Assembly (NCBI GenBank): GCA_025163595.1
Contig: CP104102.1
Span: 1-64,000, forward strand
Origin: Phaeobacter sp. G2
GTDB taxonomy: Bacteria; Pseudomonadota; Alphaproteobacteria; Rhodobacterales; Rhodobacteraceae
Length of the DNA: 64,000 nt
Direction of reading: 5' to 3'
The position numbers and the translations under genes are program-made. Numbering within the stretch: position 1 is the first letter of the stretch; every line of letters begins with the position of its first letter. The notes below the pieces were generated by a model, which was not told the DNA's origin, searched no databases, and saw nothing but the letters and a program-made list of their open reading frames with translations. Below, piece after piece: positions 44,728 through 52,808 of this stretch.

Positions 44728-45322
44728 GGTGTGATCCTTTCCGTTGATCGTCGTTGGACGGATCGTGGAAAAGACCGGGGGCATGAGAGCGGGCTGCACC
44801 CGGCACGGGGCGGAATGAAATGGAGCACGCCGGTGACGGGTTTGTTGTGAGCGATGCCCCGCAGCGCTCAAGGCGCAGCCGTCCAGAAACCTGCCACCGG
44901 CGTTGCCGGCCGCTCGACCCCGGGCTAGCGATCTGATGGGCCAACAAGTCGACAGAAAGGCGCGCGGCAGTGACCCTGACGTGAGACGTTGCCCCCCGGA
45001 CACATGACGTTTGTCTGCGGTTTACACCCTCGCGGCAAAGGGTGAGTTCGCTGCCCTGGCAGCTTCGCCAACACGACCCGGGCGCGGGTTGCTCGAATGA
45101 GAGAAGGAGTTCGCTTGCCTCGCTCAGCTGGCTGCCAGTTCTCCCTGCGGACATTCGGTTCCGCCTCGGGTTCGCGCGATCCACACTGTCACTGAACTGG
45201 GCGATCGGAGCCGCATCTGCGACCTATCCAGCTTCCTACCCGCCACGGCGACGTTGTCCGAAATATGACGCATCCTTCGGACACGGGTTTTGGACCCGAA
45301 CTGCTGCCATTCCTCAGAACGA
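44728..45322. other. non-coding stretch, no gene seen
   Basis: About 595 bp between the 58-residue gene and the DUF736 terminator. Open frames here have no ribosome sites, motifs or sensible composition. It may hold the promoter for the 58-residue gene; nothing else is apparent. Confidence 0.4.
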
Positions 45323-45352
45323 GAAAAAGCCAGACCGCCGGAGCGGTCTGGC
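45323..45352 (-). terminator. intrinsic terminator of DUF736 gene
   Basis: On the minus strand GCCAGACCGC-TCCG-GCGGTCTGGC is a perfect 10-bp stem followed immediately by TTTTTC. It begins 8 nt after the DUF736 stop. A textbook rho-independent terminator. Confidence 0.85.
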
Positions 45353-45359
45353 CGTTGGC

Positions 45360-45698
45360 TTAGGCGGCGTCTTTGGGACCCCAGGGGATGACGGCCTGCA
45401 GGGACGGATCGTCCTGGTTCGCGGCCTTGCCGAGGTTGGCGTTGAAGCCGTGGTCGCGGATGGTCAGCGTGTAGTAGTCGGCGCCGGTCTCCTTGTTCTG
45501 CTTCTTCCAGATGCCGCCGCACTCGACCAGCTTGCCACGCGGAGAGCGGCCGAGGACGCGGTGCGTGGGGGCCATCGGGTTCGCGCTCGCGACGGGTTCG
45601 ACCGTGATGTCGAGGTCGAAGGTCAGGGTCGAGATGGAGCCTGTGCCCTTGGCGGTTTCGATGTCGGCGCTGGTGAATTTGATGCAGTTTGTGGTCAT
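45360..45698 (-). CDS. DUF736 family protein
   Basis: 112 residues, MTTNCIKFTSADIETAKGTG..., with THRVLGRSPRGKLVECGGIW, DYYTLTIRDHGFNANLGKAA and AVIPWGPKD. DUF736 proteins are short beta-rich proteins very common on alphaproteobacterial plasmids and integrative elements next to VirD4-type transfer genes; their role is unknown. AAGGAG precedes the ATG and a strong terminator follows. Confidence 0.85.
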   Translation of the reverse strand: MTTNCIKFTSADIETAKGTGSISTLTFDLDITVEPVASANPMAPTHRVLGRSPRGKLVECGGIWKKQNKETGADYYTLTIRDHGFNANLGKAANQDDPSLQAVIPWGPKDAA

Positions 45699-46693
45699 TG
45701 CTCTTCTCCTTGTTTGCGTTGCAATGATGGTCACCTTGCAGCTGGCCAAGGCCCGGCCACACCGAAGGCGAAGCGAAAGCGGAGAGGGGCAGGTGCCGGT
45801 CTTTTTGGTGCGCGAGGAATGGCCCGCAGGGACAGGGGAAAAAGATCGGCGACAACCTTTGTGGACGGGACGACAGCTGCGACCAGCTTGTCATGCAACT
45901 CAGACACCCGGAGAAGTGCGGTGGCCGCGAAGGAAGGTGGGTGAACTGCAAACAGAGAGGCTGCGGGGGTCGGTGTCTTCTCTGTCTTCTTGCACCGATC
46001 CGGACCCGGGCGAGTCAGAGCTTTGCCTGACCCTGGCTCACGTGCCGCAACGGCTGGTTTCCGTGGCAAGGCGATGTGTGTTGTCTGGAAGAGCAGTAGG
46101 GATGCCGTCGAAGCCTCTACAGCCTGCTCAGCTCACCCGGATTTCGAAAGGACCCTCCACGGCAGACCGAAGTATTACGATTTGCGCGTCACGACGACCA
46201 CCGGCCTTGTGCCAGCTGCGGCCAATACAATCCGGCGGTCGTCGGACGTCGTTTGCGGCCCATGATGACGGGGCGGGACAGCATGTCCAGCAATGCAAGA
46301 AATAACACCGACCAAGACGCGAGGTACGAGTTCACTGTTGTCACGCGCCCGCCCCAGAGACCGTAACCGGAACGGCCGAGATGAAGCGTTGCCACGACCA
46401 TGCGACGGCTGGTCGGGCTGGCTCTGGAGGAGACTGCTCGGCCAGCAGCACGTCGCAGGGAGAGGCAGCGTATCAGCTCGGGGAGGTCGGCTGCGCGCAG
46501 CCGACGAGTAGGGCGCGGTCCTGACCAAAGGGCAGGAGGTGCCAAGATCAAACAACAGGACTTCTGAGGCACAATTGTCATCCTCTGTTACAAGGACCAA
46601 ACTGGCGCAAATTTCCGAGAATTCCGAAGGCAAGCGGCACTAACGCTCGCAGCTTTTCCAGTGACGACAAAGGAGGTTTTTGCCATGCCTGTT
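45699..46693. other. long stretch without a convincing gene
   Basis: About 1 kb between DUF736 and the patatin gene. Several open frames exist on both strands, but none has a recognisable domain, ribosome site or codon pattern. It is the junction between the transfer module and the defence island and may be degraded insertion DNA. Confidence 0.45.
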
Positions 46694-47899
46694 CTAGGAA
46701 CAGCTTTCGCTCTGCTGCAATTCAGAAACCAGATCGGGCATGTGTTCGGCAATCAAAGCGTATGTCAACTGTTCGCCACGCTTGCTGAGTTTCCTGATCC
46801 ACTCGTCCGGCATGGCAGAGAAGTCGGTAGGATATCCATGTGCATCTTCTCGTGACACAAGATCCGATGGCGGAACGGCGAGGCGGGAGTCATCCTGCCC
46901 AAGAAAGGGCATGGCAAACCTCTTAATCTGTCCAGATGACTTTAAATCGAACAGGCGCTTCACAGCAGCATTCTGAGCCCTGTCAAAGATGCAAGTGAAC
47001 GTGCTTGTAAGCCGCGCCATGAAGAATTGGCTGGGCGGATCAAATCGCAAACCGTAACCCGCGCGGCAACTTATGATCGTGTCCACGCCAGAAACGTTCA
47101 GGCTCACCGAGGAGTCCCGATCAGGCCAAAGCGGCGCAAGGCCCAAGTTGTCGTATACCCCGCCGTCGGTCAGGGTGACGTGCTCCTCGCGCCGCGATCC
47201 GTCAGGTTTGTTGAAAGCGAGACGTTCATCAAGCGCCGGCAGAAATAGCGGATATGCTGCGGAGGCTATGACTGCGTGCGCAAGAGTCGTCTGTGAACCG
47301 GCAAGTTCCCCGAGACGCCACGATCCGGACTTCTCTCGCGAAAAATAGAACGCCGAACCTGTGCGCAAATCCGCAGCGTTGATAATCAGAAGTGGGCGCG
47401 TCGCGGGCAATTCCCGCAACTTAAGTCCGTGAAAGACATCTTCGTCCAAAACCCTACGTAGGATCGTCGTCCTGCTCGCGAAACGCGGCAGCGGTGCGCG
47501 TAACTTGTCGAAGCTCCAGCGTGTACGTGCGGTCGGTGGCAGCATCAGCGAAAGGAGGCGCGGTCCGGTCGCGATCGCCAAGATTGCGAGGTTGATCACC
47601 CTAAGAAGGGTAGCACAGTAGATCGCGCGCAGGCCTTCGGTGGTCGTGAACACCTTGCGCAAGGCCGGGCGCACCAAGCCGGAGGCAAGCAACGAACGCA
47701 CTTTCGTCTCGAAGACCGGAAACGGTTCGTCATTGGCCGCATAAAGTGCGCCAATGACGCTTCCCCCCGATACGGTGGAGATGACCCGAACTTCGCCAAG
47801 AATTCCCAGATCATGCAAGGCGCGCAGACATCCTAGATGGAAGGCGATGGCGCGGGATCCGCCGCCCGAAAGCGAGAGGCCAATGACGGGCTTACTCAT
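46694..47899 (-). CDS. patatin-like phospholipase (putative defence effector)
   Basis: 401 residues. The oxyanion-hole motif SGGGSRAIAFHLG is at residues 11-23. The nucleophile Ser 44 lies in STVSGGSVIG and the dyad Asp in LTDGGVYDNLG (about 243). A hydrophobic stretch (VINLAILAIATGPRLLSLML) near 100-120 could contact membrane. Patatins such as CapV are membrane-degrading effectors in CBASS. The gene is the last of a coupled operon: its ATG overlaps the E2-E1-JAB stop by 4 nt. Effector role is inferred from context. Confidence 0.92.
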   Translation of the reverse strand: MSKPVIGLSLSGGGSRAIAFHLGCLRALHDLGILGEVRVISTVSGGSVIGALYAANDEPFPVFETKVRSLLASGLVRPALRKVFTTTEGLRAIYCATLLRVINLAILAIATGPRLLSLMLPPTARTRWSFDKLRAPLPRFASRTTILRRVLDEDVFHGLKLRELPATRPLLIINAADLRTGSAFYFSREKSGSWRLGELAGSQTTLAHAVIASAAYPLFLPALDERLAFNKPDGSRREEHVTLTDGGVYDNLGLAPLWPDRDSSVSLNVSGVDTIISCRAGYGLRFDPPSQFFMARLTSTFTCIFDRAQNAAVKRLFDLKSSGQIKRFAMPFLGQDDSRLAVPPSDLVSREDAHGYPTDFSAMPDEWIRKLSKRGEQLTYALIAEHMPDLVSELQQSESCS

Positions 47900-50181
47900 C
47901 GGACCGACCCTTCGGCTAGCGGAGAAGAGTCTTCACTATGGCGCATGAATACGACAGCGAGTTCGGCCTCCCCGGCAATCAACATCAGCCCGGGCAAGGT
48001 ATCCATGTCAAATATGGTGGCGAGCCAATTGATCTGGGACAGGTCGGTAACGCTCGGCATCACCCCGACCAGTGGCGGATGTGAATGCCACTCACCGACG
48101 TAGCGCAGCTGTCCGTGTGTCTCAGCCATAGATCGGTCGATCATCTGTTGGACGCCGTCGGTGCCGCGAACGAAGCCGGTTGGCGATCCGGTGCTGTCAA
48201 CAGGTGCTTTGGCGGCATCGGCAAGGTGTATTTTCCGGGCAGGAATGTCGACGACCCCGAGCAGGATACCTCCCGTCTCTTTCGGCAGGCATTCATGGCG
48301 CATGGCCGTGATGCGTGAGCGGAGTCCAGCATCGAGTGATACCTGCCAGCCGTCAATATCGAAGCGACGCACATCCTCCGCAGGATAGGAGAAGCTCCTG
48401 ACTTGACCCTCTGTACCAAGCGACCAGATCCGGATGATCCCTTCATCAGCGTCGGCGGCCCGTCCCAGACCTTCCGCAACCAGCCCACTTAGGGCCATGA
48501 CACGCGACTCCGGGATCAGGTTTGTGATGGCACGGCAAGCGCCGGTATAGGCGAAAGTCCGCACCGGGGTTTCCAAATGACCCGAGAGAGCCTCCTCCCG
48601 GACGACATGCCTCAGATACTGCGCTTCCAGATCGCGTAGCGTGACGCTGCGATCGATCGGTTCGGCCAGCAGAACGGCGGCATCCCCCGCCGGGCTAAAA
48701 AAGATGCTGAACCGCCGAGCCTTGGATTCATGGTCAGAGAGGAAGCGCTCCGCCAGCAAAGAAGCGGATGCATCCACGATAATGTCGGCGCTATCGAGCG
48801 CAGCATCAACGTCGTCATTTCGCTGCCCTTCAACCCCTACCTGGGCGGTTATCGCTGTAGCCACAGAATCTTCATCGTCAAGAATGTTCGCCAATGCCCC
48901 GGCGAGCAATTCAGATTTGCGCCTAGTGACGTCGCCGCCGAAGCCGATATGACGAGCAAGGTTGTGTGGAAGCAGGACGTCATCGTCTATCACGGTCCAG
49001 CGAAAACGCCCCTCTCGGGCAAGACAAGGGGCGACATGGGCACCGATCGCGCCCCCTCCGACGATCACGGCCTTGCGTTCATCCGGGATGATGCGGCCCG
49101 CAAGCCGGGTCGCAAGGTCTCGGTCAAAGGTTGCGTGGACTTCGACCGGCAGCACGGCCATCGCTATCAGCGCAGCTTCATCCACAGCTCCGGCGGCCAA
49201 AGCGGTAACGAAGCCGGCGGCTCCGCCCTGATCCTTGCTTTCGACCCTGTGAGCAATTCCGAGCGCGACCGCGATGTCACCAACCTTCTCAGCAGTGACG
49301 AAGGCCCGAAAATCTGTGCCCTGTTGTGTTCCGTCTGGTGAGGTAATCGGCATCTCGACGACCACGGCTAGGCAGAAATTGATCCGCGCCGCATTAGTGC
49401 GCGCGTCGTTCAACCATTCAGCGAGGCGCGTACGCAGGTCGGCAAATAGATCGATCCCACGTGCTGTGAGCAAGTCGGCAAGGCTGCCAAGGTTACCTGG
49501 CGCGAACGAAAGCCGCACCATCTGCGCCGGAGGCACTCGATATGCGGCTACCGTCAACGGCAAAGCCAGTGTGCGCCCCTGCAGCTGGGAAAGCGGGATC
49601 ACGCGCATCAGCGTGCCCGTGTCGTCAGGGACAGCGACGAGATCCTGTGTGTTGGCGTTATCGATCAACGCACGGGACATGATGATGTTGTAGCCGGTCC
49701 CGAACATGAGCGGGTCGACCGGCTGCCGGGCGTCATGCAATGCGCCCTCGGCAGCTCGCCGAAACCAGGCAAGGATACGCTGGACAAGCTCGGCCGGTGT
49801 CCATGTGAGGCGCGCTTCCGCCCAACTTCGGTCATCGATACAGATCGCGCGGGGTGATCCTTCGGCAGTGAGGTTTTGGTGGGCGGTGTCGGGGAAATCG
49901 CTCCGCAACACGTAGACGAATGGCATCGAATCGCCGCCAGCGAAGCGAACGCCAATTCGTTCTGTGCGCCGGATTGGCACGACGCTCTGCTGCGGCATGC
50001 CGGTCCTGAAGGTGAGTTCTACAAGCTCACCGGCCCCTCCCCTGCGTAGTGCGACGACGGCAGCGAGCTCGGCGGCATGCCGGTCGACAAACCGTGCAAA
50101 CGATGCCGCTGCCGAAGAGGTGAGGTCATCGACCTCGATCACTTCGTCGAAGGATGCCGTGAGCCAGGCTTCGACGTCCAT
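47896..50181 (-). CDS. fused E2-E1-JAB ubiquitin-like conjugation protein (Cap2-Cap3 architecture)
   Basis: 761 residues. Residues about 1-165 look like a bacterial E2 domain, with Cys 114 in SPRAICIDDRSW and a WTPAELVQRILAWF helix. A linker follows. The E1/ThiF domain (about 365-580) has VGGGAIGAHV at 374-383, DDDVLLPHNLARH and a candidate catalytic Cys 549 in YTGACRA. The C-terminal JAB/JAMM domain is complete: Glu 635 (KETGGIL), His 699, His 701, Ser 710 and Asp 713 in EWHSHPPLVGVMPSVTD. E2-linker-E1 is the Cap2 plan and JAB the Cap3 plan of type II CBASS, here in one chain. It starts within TAATG of the upstream gene. Confidence 0.9.
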   Translation of the reverse strand: MDVEAWLTASFDEVIEVDDLTSSAAASFARFVDRHAAELAAVVALRRGGAGELVELTFRTGMPQQSVVPIRRTERIGVRFAGGDSMPFVYVLRSDFPDTAHQNLTAEGSPRAICIDDRSWAEARLTWTPAELVQRILAWFRRAAEGALHDARQPVDPLMFGTGYNIIMSRALIDNANTQDLVAVPDDTGTLMRVIPLSQLQGRTLALPLTVAAYRVPPAQMVRLSFAPGNLGSLADLLTARGIDLFADLRTRLAEWLNDARTNAARINFCLAVVVEMPITSPDGTQQGTDFRAFVTAEKVGDIAVALGIAHRVESKDQGGAAGFVTALAAGAVDEAALIAMAVLPVEVHATFDRDLATRLAGRIIPDERKAVIVGGGAIGAHVAPCLAREGRFRWTVIDDDVLLPHNLARHIGFGGDVTRRKSELLAGALANILDDEDSVATAITAQVGVEGQRNDDVDAALDSADIIVDASASLLAERFLSDHESKARRFSIFFSPAGDAAVLLAEPIDRSVTLRDLEAQYLRHVVREEALSGHLETPVRTFAYTGACRAITNLIPESRVMALSGLVAEGLGRAADADEGIIRIWSLGTEGQVRSFSYPAEDVRRFDIDGWQVSLDAGLRSRITAMRHECLPKETGGILLGVVDIPARKIHLADAAKAPVDSTGSPTGFVRGTDGVQQMIDRSMAETHGQLRYVGEWHSHPPLVGVMPSVTDLSQINWLATIFDMDTLPGLMLIAGEAELAVVFMRHSEDSSPLAEGSVR

Positions 50182-51311
50182 TAACCAGCCCTGGGTGACG
50201 CCGCCGCGGCGGTTCCAGCAACCATCGGCGCAGCAAGCGCAAGGGCGAAACCAAATGCCGTGATCTTGTATGCGAAGGGCTTAGGATCACTCTTCGACGG
50301 GTGCTCCATCGTCACGATGAATTCGCCGTCGTGCGCCACAGTGATGCGACGGTGATAGTTTGCAGCCTGCCGGTGCGGGGGCTGGACGTCGTCGTCGGCC
50401 TTCGACCCTTTGACGGGGATCGGCCAGGACGGAGAGATGATGTCGCTGCCGGGTTGGCGCTGATCCTCGAACAGCCACTTGACGTCGGGGTCAGGGACAG
50501 TCTCGTTCGAGCCACGCTCCGGCCCCAACGACTTGTAGGAGCAATGGTGCGGCAGCTTCATCAGATCCCAAGCGAGCCTGTCCTCATTGCCGTGCTTCCG
50601 GCTGACTTGGACGATCGCAGCCAGCGTCTCGTAATTGACGTCTGAGGCGAGAAGCAGCCTCGTCTTCTGGCCGCCCTCGACAAAGGTGGCCTGCATAACG
50701 ATCGAATCTTCGTTGCGATCGACGACAGTGTTTTCATCCTGTCGCCAGCCGAACGGGCAGTGCACAAAAAACTCTACCTTCTCTGGTCCAGTCAGTGCGT
50801 ACCCAGGCACGAGTTTGCCAGCATCCACAATCAAGTGCTTGCGGCTTTCAAAGTCGATGCCTTCCGCCTCCATCCAGGCCTTTAGCCGATCGGGGCGAGA
50901 GAACACTCGAATACCCTTGCCCTGACGCAAACGGTACCGTGCCTCCGCACGGACCAATCGCGCATCATCCTTCAAGTTCTCTTCCAGGATTGCCGCTGCA
51001 GGTACCCAGAGTTCCCTGATCTTTACGCGACCCTTGCCTTGGTAGAGCGCAGCATGATCGAGCCAGAAGAAGTCACCGAAACCTTTACAGTGATCGGTGT
51101 CAGTGTGAGTGATGCAAACTGCATCGAAGTAGTCGCGGTCCGCTTTATGCAAGTCGCGGCGGAGTGTCGCCGGCAAGTCGCAACGCTTGTCATCTTCATC
51201 GTCGTCGCAACGCATTGCGGCGAAGTCGATCAGGATCTTGCGCCCATCAGCAAGGTCGAGGCGGGCGGTATCGGCGTTGCCGAGCGGAAAGAAGTTCACC
51301 AGAGCCTGCAT
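50181..51311 (-). CDS. metallo-beta-lactamase-fold hydrolase, ComEC-like domain, with hydrophobic C-terminus
   Basis: 376 residues. Zinc motif CITHTDTDHCKGFG (His 69, Asp 71, Asp 73, His 74), a later Asp in LLLASDVNYET and LPHHCSYKSLG; the last is like the MBL domain of ComEC. The C-terminus is a hydrophobic segment (ITAFGFALALAAPMVAG) ending SPRAG, i.e. with a terminal glycine. In type II CBASS this operon position holds the CD-NTase. I see no nucleotidyltransferase motif here. Nuclease or phosphodiesterase activity is conceivable, unproven. Confidence 0.85.
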   Translation of the reverse strand: MQALVNFFPLGNADTARLDLADGRKILIDFAAMRCDDDEDDKRCDLPATLRRDLHKADRDYFDAVCITHTDTDHCKGFGDFFWLDHAALYQGKGRVKIRELWVPAAAILEENLKDDARLVRAEARYRLRQGKGIRVFSRPDRLKAWMEAEGIDFESRKHLIVDAGKLVPGYALTGPEKVEFFVHCPFGWRQDENTVVDRNEDSIVMQATFVEGGQKTRLLLASDVNYETLAAIVQVSRKHGNEDRLAWDLMKLPHHCSYKSLGPERGSNETVPDPDVKWLFEDQRQPGSDIISPSWPIPVKGSKADDDVQPPHRQAANYHRRITVAHDGEFIVTMEHPSKSDPKPFAYKITAFGFALALAAPMVAGTAAAASPRAG

Positions 51312-51359
51312 TTCACTGTCCTAATATTTTTGCCCGAGCAGATTGGGCCGTTTTTTGAC

Positions 51360-51378
51360 CTCCAGCCCCATGCTGGAG
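51360..51378. other. stem-loop between DUF2188 and MBL genes
   Basis: CTCCAGC and GCTGGAG form a 7-bp stem around CCCAT, immediately after the DUF2188 stop. On the minus strand it is followed by an A-run rather than a U-run, so it is not a classic terminator for that strand. It may separate DUF2188 expression from the MBL operon. Confidence 0.4.
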
Positions 51379-51379
51379 C

Positions 51380-51601
51380 CTAGCCTTTCGGCGGATAGGG
51401 ATCATTCCCATAGGAGTTTGCATCTCGGATCTGGCCATTGGGCCGATGGATGACGACCTCGCCTCGCTCTCGGATCGCCGTGGTGCGTGCGGCTGCGGTC
51501 GCCTCTGCCTGAGTCGCATGCGTGGATCCGACCCGGGTAGCGCCCTCACGGCGTGCAGCCCAACCATCCCCGTGGGGGACCACATGAATACGCTTTGACA
51601 T
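51380..51601 (-). CDS. DUF2188 family protein
   Basis: 73 residues. It matches the DUF2188 pattern: start MSKRIHVVPHGDGWAARREG, the THATQAEATAAART segment, VVIHRPNGQIRDANSYGNDPYPPKG at the end. The family is small, beta-rich and of unknown role. It is 68 nt upstream of the MBL gene, so membership of the same operon is possible but not shown. Its last residue is glycine. Confidence 0.85.
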   Translation of the reverse strand: MSKRIHVVPHGDGWAARREGATRVGSTHATQAEATAAARTTAIRERGEVVIHRPNGQIRDANSYGNDPYPPKG

Positions 51602-51670
51602 CGAATTCTCCTTATTTTCCTAGCTCGCCTCGATTCGAAACTGTTGACCCCGGCCCTGCGGCATGATTCA

Positions 51671-51751
51671 AGTGTTTCACAGACTGGTATAGGTCAGAAG
51701 CCGGACAAAGTAAACAGTCTTCGCACCACTAATACCAGTCTAAGAAACACT
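51671..51751. promoter_or_regulatory. large inverted repeat in divergent promoter region
   Basis: AGTGTTTCACAGACTGGTAT (51671-51690) is matched in inverted orientation by ATACCAGTCTAAGAAACACT (51732-51751), 18 of 20 positions, with 41 bp between. The repeat lies between the divergent DUF2188/MBL genes and the XRE/ImmA genes; its right arm ends just before the AAGGAGG ribosome site of the XRE gene. Probably paired operators for the XRE protein that control both sides. Confidence 0.7.
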
Positions 51752-51762
51752 AAGGAGGGCAT

Positions 51763-52080
51763 ATGAATATCAACGAACTCGCCCCACTAGTCTTAAGGCG
51801 ACGGGGAAACATGGGGGTTAGGGCTGCCGCGAAGGAGATCGGGATCAGTCCAACGACACTCACGAGGATCGAGAAAGGGCATGTCCCAGACGTGGGCACG
51901 CTCAACAAACTCAGCGAATGGTTGGGGGAGGAGCCTTCGAAGTTCACCGGCGTTGGAGACCTTCAAATCGCATTCAAGAACAGGAAAGCCGTCCCGCAAG
52001 CAACCGCTCTCGCACTGGCAGAACTCATCACCCAGGCCTCGCGACAATTCGAACAAGACGTCGAGGCTCGAGGACACTAA
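51763..52080 (+). CDS. XRE-family regulator (CapH-like position)
   Basis: 105 residues. HTH GVRAAAKEIGISPTTLTRIEKG, then a short helical tail for dimerisation. A strong AAGGAGG precedes the ATG. It is directly followed by an ImmA/IrrE protease gene. In CBASS, CapH is an HTH repressor cleaved by the metallopeptidase CapP after DNA damage; this pair, divergent from a CBASS-like operon, fits that model by inference. Confidence 0.85.
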   Translation: MNINELAPLVLRRRGNMGVRAAAKEIGISPTTLTRIEKGHVPDVGTLNKLSEWLGEEPSKFTGVGDLQIAFKNRKAVPQATALALAELITQASRQFEQDVEARGH

Positions 52081-52650
52081 GTGGCATTCAGACGAGGGTT
52101 CAAATCTCAATGTGAGCGGCGATCGGTCGAGTTTCGAAAACAGTTCGGTCTGTTGGATCATGATGCGCTGTCTGCCGACCGTTTGGCGGAGGAGCTTCGA
52201 GTCACCGTTTGGTCTACCGATGACGTCGATGGGATATCGGAAAGCGCCAGGTCGGTTCTGAGCGACGAGACCGATCAATCGTGGTCCGCCCTCACGATGA
52301 GATTAGGCGCGGCCCATCTTGTCGTCCACAAACCGGTCTCCTCTAAAGGTCGCCGCAACAACGTGGTGATGCACGAGCTGGCGCACATCATCTTGGGTCA
52401 CGAACTTGCAAAAGCCTGCATCCTGGAGGACGGCTCTCTTGTTCCAGGTAATTTCGATCAAGACCAAGAAGACGAAGCCGACTGGCTGGCCGGAGCCTTG
52501 CTGCTGCCCCGGCCCGCCCTTCTGTCTATTCGTCGTCGGCGCATGTCAGATCGCGACGCTTGCGAGGAACATCTCGTCAGTCCGGAGATGCTGAAGTGGC
52601 GGTTTCGGATGACGGGTGTGGATTACCAACTGTCGCGCCGCCGCGTCTAA
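52081..52650 (+). CDS. ImmA/IrrE-family metallopeptidase (CapP-like position)
   Basis: 189 residues with a GTG start right after the XRE stop. Zinc protease motif VVMHELAHIILGHE, third ligand Glu in DQEDEADWLAGALLLPRPAL. This is the ImmA layout: it cleaves a partner XRE repressor to induce a locus. No phage genes are nearby, so the target is likely the adjoining defence operon. Confidence 0.9.
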   Translation: MAFRRGFKSQCERRSVEFRKQFGLLDHDALSADRLAEELRVTVWSTDDVDGISESARSVLSDETDQSWSALTMRLGAAHLVVHKPVSSKGRRNNVVMHELAHIILGHELAKACILEDGSLVPGNFDQDQEDEADWLAGALLLPRPALLSIRRRRMSDRDACEEHLVSPEMLKWRFRMTGVDYQLSRRRV

Positions 52651-52714
52651 CCCATTATAAATATGTAATTATGGTGGGCGCTGTTGTTCACATTCGTGCT
52701 TCAGCTATGCTTTT

Positions 52715-52775
52715 TGGTTTGACATATTCCATTTTTGCGCACCTTAAGTTACTAAATACAGCATACATCAAACCA
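52715..52775. promoter_or_regulatory. inverted repeat upstream of abiE operon
   Basis: TGGTTTGA (52715-52722) and TCAAACCA (52768-52775) are inverted copies 45 bp apart. TTGACA (52719-52724) overlaps the first arm and could be a -35 box. AbiEi antitoxins are known to repress their operon by binding inverted repeats, so this is a plausible operator. Confidence 0.5.
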
Positions 52776-52808
52776 GCTTGAGTTTACGAAGAGGCCTGAA
52801 AGCAAACC

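Noticed and set aside
46694..51311. Labelling the operon a standard type II CBASS
   Set aside because: No CD-NTase motif (GS followed by DxD) is found in the MBL protein or near the operon, so the name would overstate the evidence.
51360..51378. Intrinsic terminator for DUF2188
   Set aside because: Stem-loop is followed by A residues on the transcribed sense of the minus strand, not by a U-run, so termination is not supported.
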